From Anaeromyxobacter diazotrophicus (lineage in GTDB: Bacteria; Myxococcota; Myxococcia; Myxococcales; Anaeromyxobacteraceae): 64,000 nt of DNA. Positions 25,354-34,393 of this stretch are shown piece after piece (within the stretch, counting starts at the first letter, position 1; each line of letters opens with the position of its first letter). The position numbers were made by a program, and so were the translations under genes. Below the pieces are notes generated by a model. That model was not told the origin of the DNA. It ran no database searches and saw nothing but the letters and a program-made list of their open reading frames with translations. The stretch spans positions 124,001 through 188,000 of the forward strand of contig NZ_BJTG01000008.1 of NCBI RefSeq assembly GCF_013340205.1. Direction: 5' to 3'.

Positions 25354-26142
25354 GTGCAGATCGCCCTGGCGCAGGTCCCGCACCCGACGTCCTTCGAGGG
25401 AGGCCTCGCCGAGGTCGTGCGCGCCGTGGCGGCGGCCGCCGCCGGCGGCGCCCGCCTGGTGTGCTTTCCGGAGTGCACCCTGAAGGGGATGCGCGGGACC
25501 GGCTTCCCCATCGAGCCGCTCACCGAGCACGAGCACGACCTCGGCCTCGAGCAGGTCCGCAACGCCGCCGCGGCGCACCGGATCCACGTGATCCTGCCCA
25601 CCGAGCGCCCCTGGGCGGCGGCCTGGCAGAACGGTGCGTACGTGATCTCCGACGACGGCTCGCTCCAGGGCTACCAGACGAAGAACCAGCTCCCGCCCGA
25701 CGAGGAGCCCCTCTTCGAGCCCGGGACGAGCCGGCGCCTGTTCCACCTCGACGGCGTGCCCTTCGCCGTCGTCATCTGCCACGAGGGCTGGCGCTACCCG
25801 GAGACCGTGCGCTGGGGGGCCGCGCGCGGGGCCAAGCTCGTCTTCCACCCCACCTTCTGCGGCGCGCCCGGCGCGTGGGACACCGCCGCGCCGCGGTGGG
25901 GCGAGAGCTTCTACGAGAAGGCGATGGCCTGCCGCGCCGGCGAGAACCACGTCTGGTTCGCGAGCGTCAACTTCGCCCTGCCGGTGCAGGAGTGCGCGAC
26001 GAGCGTGGTGTCGCCCGAGGGCCGCTGCGTGGCGGCGGGGCCGCTCCACGAGCCGGCGCTGGTGCAGGCCGACGTCGATCCCGCGGCCGCGACCGGCTTC
26101 CTGGCCGCGCGGCTCGCGCCCGGGCGGTACCGGGAGGACTGA
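25354..26142 (+). CDS. Carbon-nitrogen hydrolase (nitrilase superfamily)
   Basis: 262 aa. The catalytic triad is visible: E40 in VCFPEC, K110 in QTKNQLPP and C142 in [12 protein letters not shown]. The family hydrolyses amide or nitrile bonds, for example carbamoyl-putrescine, omega-amides or N-carbamoyl amino acids; the exact substrate cannot be read. The GTG start at 25354 gives the typical MQIALAQVP opening. It follows an arginine succinyltransferase homologue by 27 bp, which hints at arginine or polyamine breakdown, but that is an inference. Confidence 0.85.
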   Translation: MQIALAQVPHPTSFEGGLAEVVRAVAAAAAGGARLVCFPECTLKGMRGTGFPIEPLTEHEHDLGLEQVRNAAAAHRIHVILPTERPWAAAWQNGAYVISDDGSLQGYQTKNQLPPDEEPLFEPGTSRRLFHLDGVPFAVVICHEGWRYPETVRWGAARGAKLVFHPTFCGAPGAWDTAAPRWGESFYEKAMACRAGENHVWFASVNFALPVQECATSVVSPEGRCVAAGPLHEPALVQADVDPAAATGFLAARLAPGRYRED

Positions 26143-26164
26143 GCCTCCGCTCGCCCCTCGCGCG

Positions 26165-27442
26165 TCACTTCCACACCCGCCGGTCGTCCACTCGCTTCGC
26201 GCCCTCGGGGATGGCGCCCGGCGGCACGAAGCGCACCTCGCCGCGCACCTTGACCGCCTCGCGCAGCGCCTCGCCGATGCGCGCCGCCAGGGCGGGCTCG
26301 TCCCCGGCGGGGGCCGAGAGCTCCACGTCGTAGGCGAGGTGGTCCTGGTGCTGCTCGCGGGTGACCACCGCCTGGAAGCGCTTCACCTCGGGGAACTTCT
26401 GCAGCGCGGCCGCGAGCTCGCCGCCGCGGACGAACATCCCCTTCACCTTGACCGCGTCGCCGAGGCGGCCGAGCAGCCCCGCGAGCTTGGGGGCGGTGCG
26501 GCCGCACGGGCACGGCGCCTCGGGCGCCAGCGCGGCCAGGTCGCCGGTGCCGAGCCGGACGAGCGGGTACACCGGGTCGAACAGCGTGGCCACCACCTCG
26601 CCCGGCTGGCCCGGCGCGGCGGGCTGGCCGGTCTCGAGGTCGAGCACCTCCACCAGGCACTCTGGGTGAAGGTGCCAGCCGCCCTTCTCCGGGCACTCGT
26701 AGGCGAGGCAGCCGAGGTCGGCGGTGCCGTAGCCCTGCAGCACCCGCACCCCGAACTCGCCCTCCAGCTCGGCGCGCAGGGACTCCGGCAGCATCTCGGC
26801 CAGCACGAAGGCGGTCTCGAAGCGGAGCGGCGTCCCCAGCTCACGCGCCTTGCCGAGCAGCGCGTAGAGGAAGCTCGGGGTGCCGAGGTAGGCGGTGGCG
26901 CCCAGGTGCGCCGCCACCTTCACCTGCAGCTCGGTCTGCCCCACGCCGGCGGGGATGACGGCGCAGCCGAGCGCCCGCGCCGCCGCGTCGAGCATGAAGC
27001 CGAGCGGCGTGAGGTGGTACGAGGCGGCGTTGTGGGCGATCTCGCCCGCCCGGAAGCCGGCGGCGGCGAGCGCGTGGCGGAAGCGCCAGAAGTCCGCGCC
27101 GTCGCCCTCCGGGTCGTAGATGGGTCCGGGCGACATGAACACCCGGGCGAGCGCGCCGGGCGCGACCGCGAGCAGGCCGCCGAAGGGCGGGTCCCCGGCC
27201 TGGAGCCCCGGGAGCGCGTCCTTGCGGAGCGGCGGGAGCCTCGCGAGGTCGGCCGGGCCGCGGAGGTCGCCGGCGGCGAGGTTCGCCGCCGCCAGCCTGC
27301 GCTGGAAGGCGGGCGAGGCGGCGGCGGCGTGGGCCACCGTGGCGCGGAGGCGCTCCGCGAGGTAGGCCTCGCGCGCGGCGGGGGACTGCTGCTCGAGCGC
27401 GGGGTCGAGGATGCGGGAGGGGCGGAGCCTGGGTGCGCTCAT
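26165..27442 (-). CDS. PaaK-like adenylate-forming ligase with an altered P-loop
   Basis: 425 aa. The middle and C-terminal parts fit phenylacetate-CoA ligases: [20 protein letters not shown] near residue 240, [10 protein letters not shown], and [28 protein letters not shown] with the ribose-binding Asp and the C-terminal hinge. The C-terminal lysine region is [15 protein letters not shown]. The Thr/Gly-rich ATP loop expected near residue 105 is not canonical ([17 protein letters not shown]). It may be a CoA ligase for an aromatic or other acid supplied by the adjacent importer. It lies 68 bp after livF on the same strand, across a palindromic repeat. Confidence 0.75.
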   Translation of the reverse strand: MSAPRLRPSRILDPALEQQSPAAREAYLAERLRATVAHAAAASPAFQRRLAAANLAAGDLRGPADLARLPPLRKDALPGLQAGDPPFGGLLAVAPGALARVFMSPGPIYDPEGDGADFWRFRHALAAAGFRAGEIAHNAASYHLTPLGFMLDAAARALGCAVIPAGVGQTELQVKVAAHLGATAYLGTPSFLYALLGKARELGTPLRFETAFVLAEMLPESLRAELEGEFGVRVLQGYGTADLGCLAYECPEKGGWHLHPECLVEVLDLETGQPAAPGQPGEVVATLFDPVYPLVRLGTGDLAALAPEAPCPCGRTAPKLAGLLGRLGDAVKVKGMFVRGGELAAALQKFPEVKRFQAVVTREQHQDHLAYDVELSAPAGDEPALAARIGEALREAVKVRGEVRFVPPGAIPEGAKRVDDRRVWK

Positions 27443-27450
27443 GGTGCGGC

Positions 27451-27488
27451 CCCCTCTCCCCGGCCCTCTCCCCCGGTGGGGGAGAGGG
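27451..27488. repeat. 38-bp palindromic intergenic element, copy 1
   Basis: CCCTCTCCCCC (27464-27474) and GGGGGAGAGGG (27478-27488) form a perfect 11-bp stem with a 3-base loop, preceded by a degenerate half copy CCCCTCTCCCCGG. Two further copies are at 43709-43747 (inverted) and 47611-47648. Confidence 0.8.
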
Positions 27489-27509
27489 TGAAGTGAGCCG
27501 GATGGCGCT

Positions 27510-28304
27510 TCACGAGATCCACCGCTTTCGCCGCCGGTAGGACTTCAGGTTCTTGAAGCTGCGCCGCTCGCCGCCGGCGCCGCCGCCCAGGTAGAACTCC
27601 TTCACGTCCTCGTTCGCGGCCAGCTTGTCCGGGTCGCCCTCCAGCACGATCCGGCCGCCCTCCATGACGTAGCCGTGGTGCGCCACCGCCAGGGCGATGC
27701 GGGCGTTCTGCTCCACGACGAGGAAGGTGGTCTTCTCCTCGGCGTTGATGCGCGCGATGATCCGGAAGATCTCCGAGACGAGCAGCGGGGCGAGGCCGAG
27801 CGACGGCTCGTCCAGGAGGATGAGGCGCGGGCGCGCCATGAGCGCCCGCCCGATGGCCACCATCTGCTGCTCGCCGCCGGAGAGGTAGCCGGCGAGCCGC
27901 TTCCGCCGCTCCTTGAGGCGCGGGAAGTAGTCGAAGCAGAGGTCGTGGTCGCGGCGCAGCCCGGCGCGGTCGCGCCGGGTGTAGCCGCCCATGACGAGGT
28001 TCTCGTCCACGGTGAGATCCTCGAAGACGCGGCGCCCCTCCATCACCTGGAAGATGCCGCGCCGGACCACGTCCTCCGGCGGGAGCTCCTCGATCCGCTG
28101 GCCGTCGAGCTCGATGGCGCCGTCGGTCACCTCGCCGTCCTCGGCCGCGAGGAGGCCGGAGATGGCCTTGAGCGTGGTGGACTTCCCGGCGCCGTTCGAG
28201 CCGAGCAGCGCCACGATCTTCCCCTGCGGCACGTGCAGGGAGAGGCCCTTCAGGACCAGGATCACGTCGTCGTAGACGACCTCGACGTTCTTCAGGGTCA
28301 GCAT
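27510..28304 (-). CDS. livF: Branched-chain-type ABC transporter ATPase (LivF)
   Basis: 264 aa. Walker A GSNGAGKST (35-43), signature YLSGGEQQM, Walker B LILLDEPSLGLAP. The EGRRVFEDLTVDENL segment is typical of LivF rather than LivG. A 25-residue basic tail (SFKNLKSYRRRKRW) extends the C-terminus beyond the usual end. With livK upstream (19 bp) it completes the importer set livG, livH, livM, livK, livF. Confidence 0.92.
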   Translation of the reverse strand: MLTLKNVEVVYDDVILVLKGLSLHVPQGKIVALLGSNGAGKSTTLKAISGLLAAEDGEVTDGAIELDGQRIEELPPEDVVRRGIFQVMEGRRVFEDLTVDENLVMGGYTRRDRAGLRRDHDLCFDYFPRLKERRKRLAGYLSGGEQQMVAIGRALMARPRLILLDEPSLGLAPLLVSEIFRIIARINAEEKTTFLVVEQNARIALAVAHHGYVMEGGRIVLEGDPDKLAANEDVKEFYLGGGAGGERRSFKNLKSYRRRKRWIS

Positions 28305-28323
28305 CGGGGCCTCTCCCGGTCCC

Positions 28324-29505
28324 TCAAATTCCCAGCCACTCGGCCTTGCGCGGCTGCTCGACCTCCTTCAGCCGCACCAGCTTCCCGCCCTGGACCTGGT
28401 ACAGGTCCACCCGCGTGGTCGGGCGGTGGTCGGTGGGCGTGTAGGTGACCGGGGCGGCGAGGCCTTGCACCTCGAAGTCCTTGAGCGTCTCGAGCGCCGC
28501 CTTGATGCCCTCGCCGGTGAGCTTCCCGGCCTGGTCGGCGCGCTTCAGCCCCTCCGTCCAGACCAGCGCGTAGGACCAGCCGCGCACGTAGTTCGTGTCG
28601 TGCGTGTCGTTCGGGTGGTTCTTCTGGTGGAACTCGACCACCTTGGCCATGCCGGGCACGTTCTCGCCGAAGGGCGGGTTCAGCATGGCGCCGACCACGC
28701 CCTCGGCCGCGTCCTTCGCCACCGCGAGGAGGTTCTCGCCCAGGCCCCAGGTGTTCGTGCCCCACTTGGCGGTCATGCCGAGCTTCTTCGCGTCGCGCAG
28801 CACCACCGAGAAGTTGGTGACCGTCACCTGGGTGAACCCGTAGTCCGCCCCCTTCTGCTTCATGTCGAGGAGCTGCGAGGTCGCGTCCTGCACGATGCCG
28901 GGCAGGATCTCCTCCGCCACCAGGTCGACGCCGATCTCCTTGCAGTAGCGGCGGCCCGCCTCGATGGGCGCCTTGCCGTAGGCGTTGTCGCCGTAGAAGA
29001 AGGCGACCTTCGGGTTCCGGCTCTTGTCCTTCCAGTCTTGCTTCACCCAGGCCAGCCAGGAGCGGAGCACGTCGGAGTAGGAGGCGCCGACGAAGAAGTT
29101 GTAGGGCGTCTTCTTCGGGTCGGTGAGGTGCGCCGAGAAGGAGGCCGAGAAGTACGGCATCCGGTCGCGCGCCACCGTGTCCTTGAGCGCCTCGGTGTCC
29201 CCGGTGCCCCAGCCGTTGATCATGATGACCTTGTCGGTCCCGGTGAGCCGCTTGTAGGTCGCGTTGGCCTCCGGGATCTTGTACCCGTAGTCCGAGTCGA
29301 TGAGCCGGATCTTCTTCCCGTGGATCCCGCCGTTCGCGTTCACCCAGGCCACGCCGTCGCGCACGCCCTGGGCGTAGGGCTTGCCGACGTCGGCCGTGAC
29401 GCCGGTGAGGTCGAAGATGCCGCCCACCTTGATCTCCTGCTGGGCGAGCCCGGCCGCGGGCAGGAGGAGCAGCGCGAGCATCGGGAGGAGCCGCCGTCGC
29501 GTCAT
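28324..29505 (-). CDS. livK: Periplasmic substrate-binding protein (LivK type)
   Basis: 393 aa. Signal peptide about residues 1-21 (ending AGLAQQ). Then IKVGGIFDLTGVTADVG, a type 1 periplasmic-binding fold, with DSDYGYKIPEA and FFYGDNAYGKAPIEAG in the two lobes. It captures the ligand for LivH/LivM. The family binds branched-chain amino acids but in similar clusters also aromatic or short organic acids; the flanking CoA ligases favour an acid ligand. ATG at 29505 preceded by GGAGAA; 11 bp after livM. Confidence 0.88.
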   Translation of the reverse strand: MTRRRLLPMLALLLLPAAGLAQQEIKVGGIFDLTGVTADVGKPYAQGVRDGVAWVNANGGIHGKKIRLIDSDYGYKIPEANATYKRLTGTDKVIMINGWGTGDTEALKDTVARDRMPYFSASFSAHLTDPKKTPYNFFVGASYSDVLRSWLAWVKQDWKDKSRNPKVAFFYGDNAYGKAPIEAGRRYCKEIGVDLVAEEILPGIVQDATSQLLDMKQKGADYGFTQVTVTNFSVVLRDAKKLGMTAKWGTNTWGLGENLLAVAKDAAEGVVGAMLNPPFGENVPGMAKVVEFHQKNHPNDTHDTNYVRGWSYALVWTEGLKRADQAGKLTGEGIKAALETLKDFEVQGLAAPVTYTPTDHRPTTRVDLYQVQGGKLVRLKEVEQPRKAEWLGI

Positions 29506-29516
29506 GTCGTTCTCCG

Positions 29517-30560
29517 TCAGTACGAGAAGGGGTACAGCTTCCAGTACGTCTTGATGAGCCGCCACCGGGCGGCCAGGCCGTCCGGCTCGAACACCAGGAA
29601 CAGCACGATGACGAGCCCGAACAGGCCCGTCCGGAGCGGTGCGAAGAGCGTGGTGAGGTGCGGGAACTCCCCGGTGAGCGCGCCGGTGGCGAGCCGGAGC
29701 AGCTCGGGCAGCAGCGTCATGAAGGCGGCGCCGAAGAGCGCGCCCTGGACGCTGCCCAGCCCGCCGATGATCACCATCCCGAGCTGGTCGATGGCGAGCG
29801 AGATGGGGAAGTTCTCCGGGCTGATGATGCGCGCCTGGTAGGCGGTGAGCGACCCCGCCACGCCGACGTAGAAGGACGAGACGCCGAAGGCGAGCAGCTT
29901 GTAGCGGAAGACCCGCACGCCCATGACCTCGGCCGAGATGTCCTGGTCGCGGATGGCGACGAACGCCTTCCCCACCCGCGTCCGGAAGAGGTTCCGGGCG
30001 AACAGGGTGAGGAAGGCGGCCAGCGGGATGAACAGGTAGAAGAGGCGCGCGTCGTCCCCGAGCTCGAAGCTCCCCAGGCTGGCGGGCGGGATCGAGATGC
30101 CGTTCACGCCGCCGGTCATGCCGTCCCAGTGCGAGGCGGTGAACTCGACGATGAAGTGCGCGGCCAGGGTGGCCATCGCCAGGTAGAGGCCCTTGAGCCG
30201 GAGCGACGGGATGCCGAACACCATCCCGGCCGCCGCCGCCACCAGCCCCGAGAGCGGGATGGTCATGGCGAAGGGCAGCCCCGCCTTGCCCGCCAGGGCG
30301 GCGGTGGCGTAGGCGCCGACCGCCATGAAGGCGGCGTTGCCGAGCGAGATCTGGCCGGTGAAGCCGGTGAGGATGTTGAGGCCGAGCGCCGCGATGGCGG
30401 CGATGGCGATGCGGTTGAGGACGTCGAGCCAGTAGCTCGAGGCGAACGCGGGGACGGTCAAGAGCGCCACCAGGAAGGCGACGGTCACCCAGCGCGAGAC
30501 GGGGGTCTCGAAGATGGCCATGTCGGCCGCGTAGCTCGTCTTGAAGTCGCCGCAGCGCAT
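29517..30560 (-). CDS. livM: ABC transporter permease (LivM type)
   Basis: 347 aa, about ten membrane segments. LGLNILTGFTGQISLGNAAFMAVGAY (about residues 60-85) and VAIRDQDISAEVMGVRVFRYKLLAF are LivM signatures. It is one of the two permease subunits of the importer. Start ATG at 30560 has GAGGG six bases upstream and lies 9 bp after livH; an internal ATG (MAIFETP, residue 14) is an alternative start. Confidence 0.92.
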   Translation of the reverse strand: MRCGDFKTSYAADMAIFETPVSRWVTVAFLVALLTVPAFASSYWLDVLNRIAIAAIAALGLNILTGFTGQISLGNAAFMAVGAYATAALAGKAGLPFAMTIPLSGLVAAAAGMVFGIPSLRLKGLYLAMATLAAHFIVEFTASHWDGMTGGVNGISIPPASLGSFELGDDARLFYLFIPLAAFLTLFARNLFRTRVGKAFVAIRDQDISAEVMGVRVFRYKLLAFGVSSFYVGVAGSLTAYQARIISPENFPISLAIDQLGMVIIGGLGSVQGALFGAAFMTLLPELLRLATGALTGEFPHLTTLFAPLRTGLFGLVIVLFLVFEPDGLAARWRLIKTYWKLYPFSY

Positions 30561-30569
30561 GGGGAACCC

Positions 30570-31454
30570 TCAGACCCGCTCGATCTTGATCTTCCCGAAC
30601 AGTCCGTACGGCTTCACCATGAGGATGAGGACCAGCGCCACGAAGGGCGCCACCTCCTTCACCCCGCCGCCGAAGACCGGGTCGAGGTAGCCGCCCGACA
30701 GGTTCTCCAGGATCCCGATGGAGATCCCGCCCACGATGGCGCCGAGCACGCTGTCGAGGCCGCCCAGGATGACGACCGGGACCACCTTGAGCCCGAACAC
30801 CGCCAGCGAGCCGTCCACGCCGCCGCGCACCGCGCCGAGGAGGATGCCGCCGATGGCGGAGACCACCGCCGCGATGCTCCAGGAGAGCGCGAAGATGTGC
30901 CGCACCGAGATGCCCATCGACAGCGCCACCTGCTGCGAGAAGGCGGTGGCGCGCATGGCGATGCCCGGGCGCGAGTACTTGAAGAACACCGCGAACGCGA
31001 CCAGCAGCACCGAGACCGAGCCGACGCTCCACAGGTAGCCCTGCGAGACGGGGAAGGGGCCGAGGTGCACCGGCTCCGAGGGGAAGATGGGCGGGAAGGG
31101 CCGGGTGTCGGTGCCCCAGATGCCCTGCACCACCGCCCGGAGCACGGCGGAGAGGCCCAGGGTCAGCATGATGACCGAGATGACCGGCTCGCCGATCATG
31201 GGCCGCAGCGCGACGCGCTCGAGCAGGAGGCCGAGCACGACCGAGAAGGCCAGCGTGAGCAGCGCCGCGGCCCAGAACGGCGCCGAGGAGGCCATCACGC
31301 CCAGGCAGACGTACGCGCCGAGCATGAGGAACTCGCCCTGCGCGAAGTTGAGGATGGAGGAGGACTTGTAGATGACGACGAAGCCGAGCGCGACCAGCGC
31401 GTAGATCGACCCGACCACGACGCCGTTCACCACCAGCTGGAGGAAGAAGTCCAC
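30570..31454 (-). CDS. livH: ABC transporter permease (LivH type)
   Basis: 294 aa, about eight membrane segments. Opens MDFFLQLVVNGVVVGSIYALVALGFVVIYKSSSILNFA in the manner of LivH, and contains GILLGAVRGGVDGSLA and GGLDSVLGAIVGG. GTG start, two bases after the stop of the acyl-CoA synthetase gene, so the two are translationally linked. Confidence 0.92.
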   Translation of the reverse strand: MDFFLQLVVNGVVVGSIYALVALGFVVIYKSSSILNFAQGEFLMLGAYVCLGVMASSAPFWAAALLTLAFSVVLGLLLERVALRPMIGEPVISVIMLTLGLSAVLRAVVQGIWGTDTRPFPPIFPSEPVHLGPFPVSQGYLWSVGSVSVLLVAFAVFFKYSRPGIAMRATAFSQQVALSMGISVRHIFALSWSIAAVVSAIGGILLGAVRGGVDGSLAVFGLKVVPVVILGGLDSVLGAIVGGISIGILENLSGGYLDPVFGGGVKEVAPFVALVLILMVKPYGLFGKIKIERV

Positions 31455-31456
31455 GC

Positions 31457-33394
31457 TCAGGCGACCTTCCTGGGCGGCGTGTCAGGCCCGAGCCGCCGCA
31501 CCGGCAGCCGCGCCTGCACCCGCGCCGTCTTGCCGTCCTGGAACTTGATGGTGGCGTCGATGTCCACCGCCTCGGCCTCGCCGTACACCGCGCCGATGAC
31601 GTCGCCGTACCGCTGCTCCACCACCGACCGGCGCACCTTGCGGGTGCGGGTGAGCTCGTCGTCGTCGGCGTCGAGCTCCTTGTAGAGGAGCACGAACTTC
31701 TGGATGCGGGCGGCCGCCGGCAGGGTCGCGTTCACCGCCGTCACCTCGCGCTCGACGAGGTCGTACACCTCCGTGCGCGAGGAGAGGTCGGTGTAGGTCG
31801 TGTAGCCGATCTTCTGCTTCTCGGCCCACTTCCCCACGATGCCCATGTCGATGCAGAGGAGCGCGCCGAGGAAGGGCCGGTCCTGCCCCACCACCACCGC
31901 CTCCTTCACGTAGGGAGAGAACTTGAGGCGGTTCTCGATGAACTGGGGCGAGAAGCGCGTCCCGTCGGCGAGCCGCATCACGTCCTTCAGCCGGTCGATG
32001 ACGACCAGGTGGCCGTCCTCGAGGTGCCCCGCGTCGCCCGAGTGCAGCCAGCCGTCCTTCACCGCCTCGGCGGTGGCGGCCTCGTTCTTGTAGTAGCCGA
32101 GGAAGACGGAGGGGCTGCGCGACAGGATCTCGCCCGCGGGCGAGATGGCGACCTCGGTGCCGGGGATGGGCTCGCCCACGGTGTGGAAGCGGATGTCCTG
32201 CTCGCGGTGGATGCAGGAGATGCCGGCGATCTCGGTCTGCCCGTAGATCTGCTTCAGCGGGACCCCCATGCCGTGGAAGAAGCGGAAGACGTCCGGGCCG
32301 AGCGCCGCGCCGCCGGTGGAGGCGGTGCGCAGGCGCGACAGCCCGAGCCGATCCTTGAGCGCGCGGAAGAGGAGCAGGTGGGCGAGCGCGTGGAGGACGC
32401 GCCAGAGGAGCGGCACGGGCTTCCGCTGGAAGCGCAGGTCGGCCACCCGGTAGCCGACCGGCATGAGCCGCTCGTACATGAACCGCTTGAAGGGCGTCGT
32501 GTCCATGATGCGGACCTGGACCGACGAGACCATCCCCTCCCACACCCGCGGCGGCGCGAACATCACGTGCGGCCCGATCTCGCGCACGTTCTCCATCACC
32601 GTCTCGGGCTCCTCCGGGAAGTTGACGGTGAAGCCGATCGCGAGCGCCGAGGAGAGGCAGACCATCTGCTCGCCGATCCAGGCCAGCGGCAGGAACGAGA
32701 CGAACTCGTCCGACTCGCGCTTCGGGTCCACCTCGTGCAACGCGAGCGCCATGGCGAGGAGGTTCCGGAAGGAGAGCATGGCGCCCTTGGGGAACCCGGT
32801 CGTCCCGGAGGTGTAGGAGATGATGGCGAGGTCCTCCGCCGTCCCCTTCGCCACCTCCTCGTCGAAGAGCCTCGGCTGCCGCGCCAGCACCGCCCGCCCG
32901 CGCGCGCGGACGTCGTCGAACGACAGGAGCGCCGGGTGCCGGTAGCCGCGCAGCCCGCGGGGATCGGTGTAGACGACGTGCCGGACCTTGGGCAGCCGGT
33001 CCATCATGTCGAGGATCTTGTCGACCTGCTCCTGGTCCTCGGCCACCACGATGCCGGCGTCGCAGTGGTCGATGACGTAGGCGACCTCGTTCAGGGTCGA
33101 GTCCTGGTAGATGCCCACCGAGGCGCCGCCCATGGCCTGGGCCGCCAGCTCGGACATCACCCACTCCGGCCGGTTGCCGCCCACGATGGCGACCTTGTCG
33201 CCGCGCGCGAGCCCCAGCTCGCGGAAGCCGAGCGCGAGCTCGCGCACCGCGTCCAGGTAGGCCTGCCAGGAGAAGGACTGCCAGATGCCGAGCTCCTTCT
33301 CGCGCAGCGCGGTGCGGCCGGGGTGGCGCCGCGCGTTGCGCACGAGCAGCTTCGGGAAGGTGTCGTCGCCGCGCAGGAGCTCGAGCGCGCTCAC
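31457..33394 (-). CDS. Long-chain-type acyl-CoA synthetase (AMP-forming)
   Basis: 645 aa. AMP-binding P-loop YTSGTTGFPKGAM near residue 200, YGQTEIAGIS near 395, the SGDAGHLEDGHLVVIDRLKD motif near 450, and a C-terminal region ending with LTRTRKVRRS. It resembles the FadD/FAA1 long-chain class (GXYXXS-like FLGYYKNEAATAEA). It adenylates a carboxylic acid and forms its CoA ester. Embedded between livG and livH with a 4-bp overlap and a 2-bp gap, it very likely activates the transported substrate on entry. Confidence 0.9.
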   Translation of the reverse strand: MSALELLRGDDTFPKLLVRNARRHPGRTALREKELGIWQSFSWQAYLDAVRELALGFRELGLARGDKVAIVGGNRPEWVMSELAAQAMGGASVGIYQDSTLNEVAYVIDHCDAGIVVAEDQEQVDKILDMMDRLPKVRHVVYTDPRGLRGYRHPALLSFDDVRARGRAVLARQPRLFDEEVAKGTAEDLAIISYTSGTTGFPKGAMLSFRNLLAMALALHEVDPKRESDEFVSFLPLAWIGEQMVCLSSALAIGFTVNFPEEPETVMENVREIGPHVMFAPPRVWEGMVSSVQVRIMDTTPFKRFMYERLMPVGYRVADLRFQRKPVPLLWRVLHALAHLLLFRALKDRLGLSRLRTASTGGAALGPDVFRFFHGMGVPLKQIYGQTEIAGISCIHREQDIRFHTVGEPIPGTEVAISPAGEILSRSPSVFLGYYKNEAATAEAVKDGWLHSGDAGHLEDGHLVVIDRLKDVMRLADGTRFSPQFIENRLKFSPYVKEAVVVGQDRPFLGALLCIDMGIVGKWAEKQKIGYTTYTDLSSRTEVYDLVEREVTAVNATLPAAARIQKFVLLYKELDADDDELTRTRKVRRSVVEQRYGDVIGAVYGEAEAVDIDATIKFQDGKTARVQARLPVRRLGPDTPPRKVA

Positions 33395-34176
33395 GCTTTC
33401 CCCCAGGCCGAGGTGGTGGGCTCGCCCAGGTAGGCGGCCTGGACGGCCGGCTCGGCGCGCACCTCGTCGGGCGTGCCGTCGGCGATGCGCTCGCCGAAGT
33501 TGAGGACGGTGATGCGGTGCGACAGGTCCATGACGACGCCCATGTCGTGCTCGATCATGAGGACGGTGGTGCCGCGCTCCTCGTTCACGTCGAGGATGAA
33601 GCGCGCCATGTCCTCCTTCTCCTCGGCGTTCATGCCGGCCATGGGCTCGTCGAGGAGCAGGAGCTTCGGCTCGAGCGCCAGCGCCCGCGCCAGCTCGACG
33701 CGCTTCTGCAGCCCGTAGGCGAGGGTCCCCACGGTCTGGTGGCGCACGTGCTGGATCTCGAGGAAGTCGATCACCTCCTCGACGCGGCGCCGCTCGGCGA
33801 TCTCCTCCCGCTGCCCCGGCCCCCAGTACAGCCCGCCCATCAGGACGTCGGTGCGCTGGTGCACGTGGCGGCCGATGAGGAGGTTGTCGAGCACCGTCAT
33901 CCCCTTGAAGAGGGCGATGTTCTGGAAGGTGCGGGCGACGCCGAGCCGGGTGCGCGCCGAGGGCGCGAGGCCCGAGACGTCCTTGCCGTCGAGCAGGATC
34001 GCGCCGCGCTGCGGCCGGTACACCCCGGACACGCAGTTGAGCATGCTCGTCTTGCCGGCGCCGTTCGGCCCGATGATGGCGTGGATCGAGCCCTGCTCGA
34101 CGGAGAACCGCACGTCCGCCAGCGCGGTGAGCCCGCGGAAGTGCAGCGTGACGTTCCGCACCTCGAGCAGCGCCAT
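33391..34176 (-). CDS. livG: Branched-chain-type ABC transporter ATPase (LivG)
   Basis: 261 aa. Walker A GPNGAGKTS (36-44), the LivG-type ARTFQNIALFKGMTVLDNLLIGRH, signature TLAYGLQKRVELARAL (altered from LSxGQ, as usual in LivG) and Walker B LLLLDEPMAGMN. First gene of the importer operon; ends overlapping the acyl-CoA synthetase GTG by 4 bp. Confidence 0.93.
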   Translation of the reverse strand: MALLEVRNVTLHFRGLTALADVRFSVEQGSIHAIIGPNGAGKTSMLNCVSGVYRPQRGAILLDGKDVSGLAPSARTRLGVARTFQNIALFKGMTVLDNLLIGRHVHQRTDVLMGGLYWGPGQREEIAERRRVEEVIDFLEIQHVRHQTVGTLAYGLQKRVELARALALEPKLLLLDEPMAGMNAEEKEDMARFILDVNEERGTTVLMIEHDMGVVMDLSHRITVLNFGERIADGTPDEVRAEPAVQAAYLGEPTTSAWGKA

Positions 34177-34246
34177 GGACGGGCCTCGCGGAGGAGGTCG
34201 TGTTCGCTAAGGGTGAGTGCGCCTGTTGAAAACGAGCTTACGAGGC

Positions 34247-34263
34247 TGCGGCGTTTCGCCGCA
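34247..34263 (-). promoter_or_regulatory. Small perfect hairpin in the livG leader
   Basis: TGCGGCG (34247-34253) pairs with CGCCGCA (34257-34263) around a 3-base loop, 70 bp upstream of livG. It may be part of the leader RNA or a protein site. Confidence 0.3.
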
Positions 34264-34293
34264 AGCCGTCCGCCCCGCGAGGGTACTCTCAGC

Positions 34294-34332
34294 GTCAACG
34301 CGGTGCGGCGTGCTCGTTGACCCGCGTCAACG
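34294..34332. promoter_or_regulatory. Cluster of three GTCAACG half-sites (candidate operator)
   Basis: GTCAACG at 34294-34300 and 34326-34332, and its complement CGTTGAC at 34315-34321. The last two form GTTGAC-N4-GTCAAC. They lie in the gap between divergent livG and the POTRA-barrel gene, a natural place for a dimeric repressor such as a TetR- or GntR-type regulator. Confidence 0.45.
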
Positions 34333-34393
34333 CGCAGCCGCCCCGGGCCGCCGCCGGATCTCGACCGTGTAGTAGTCTCCGCGGACCCGGACC

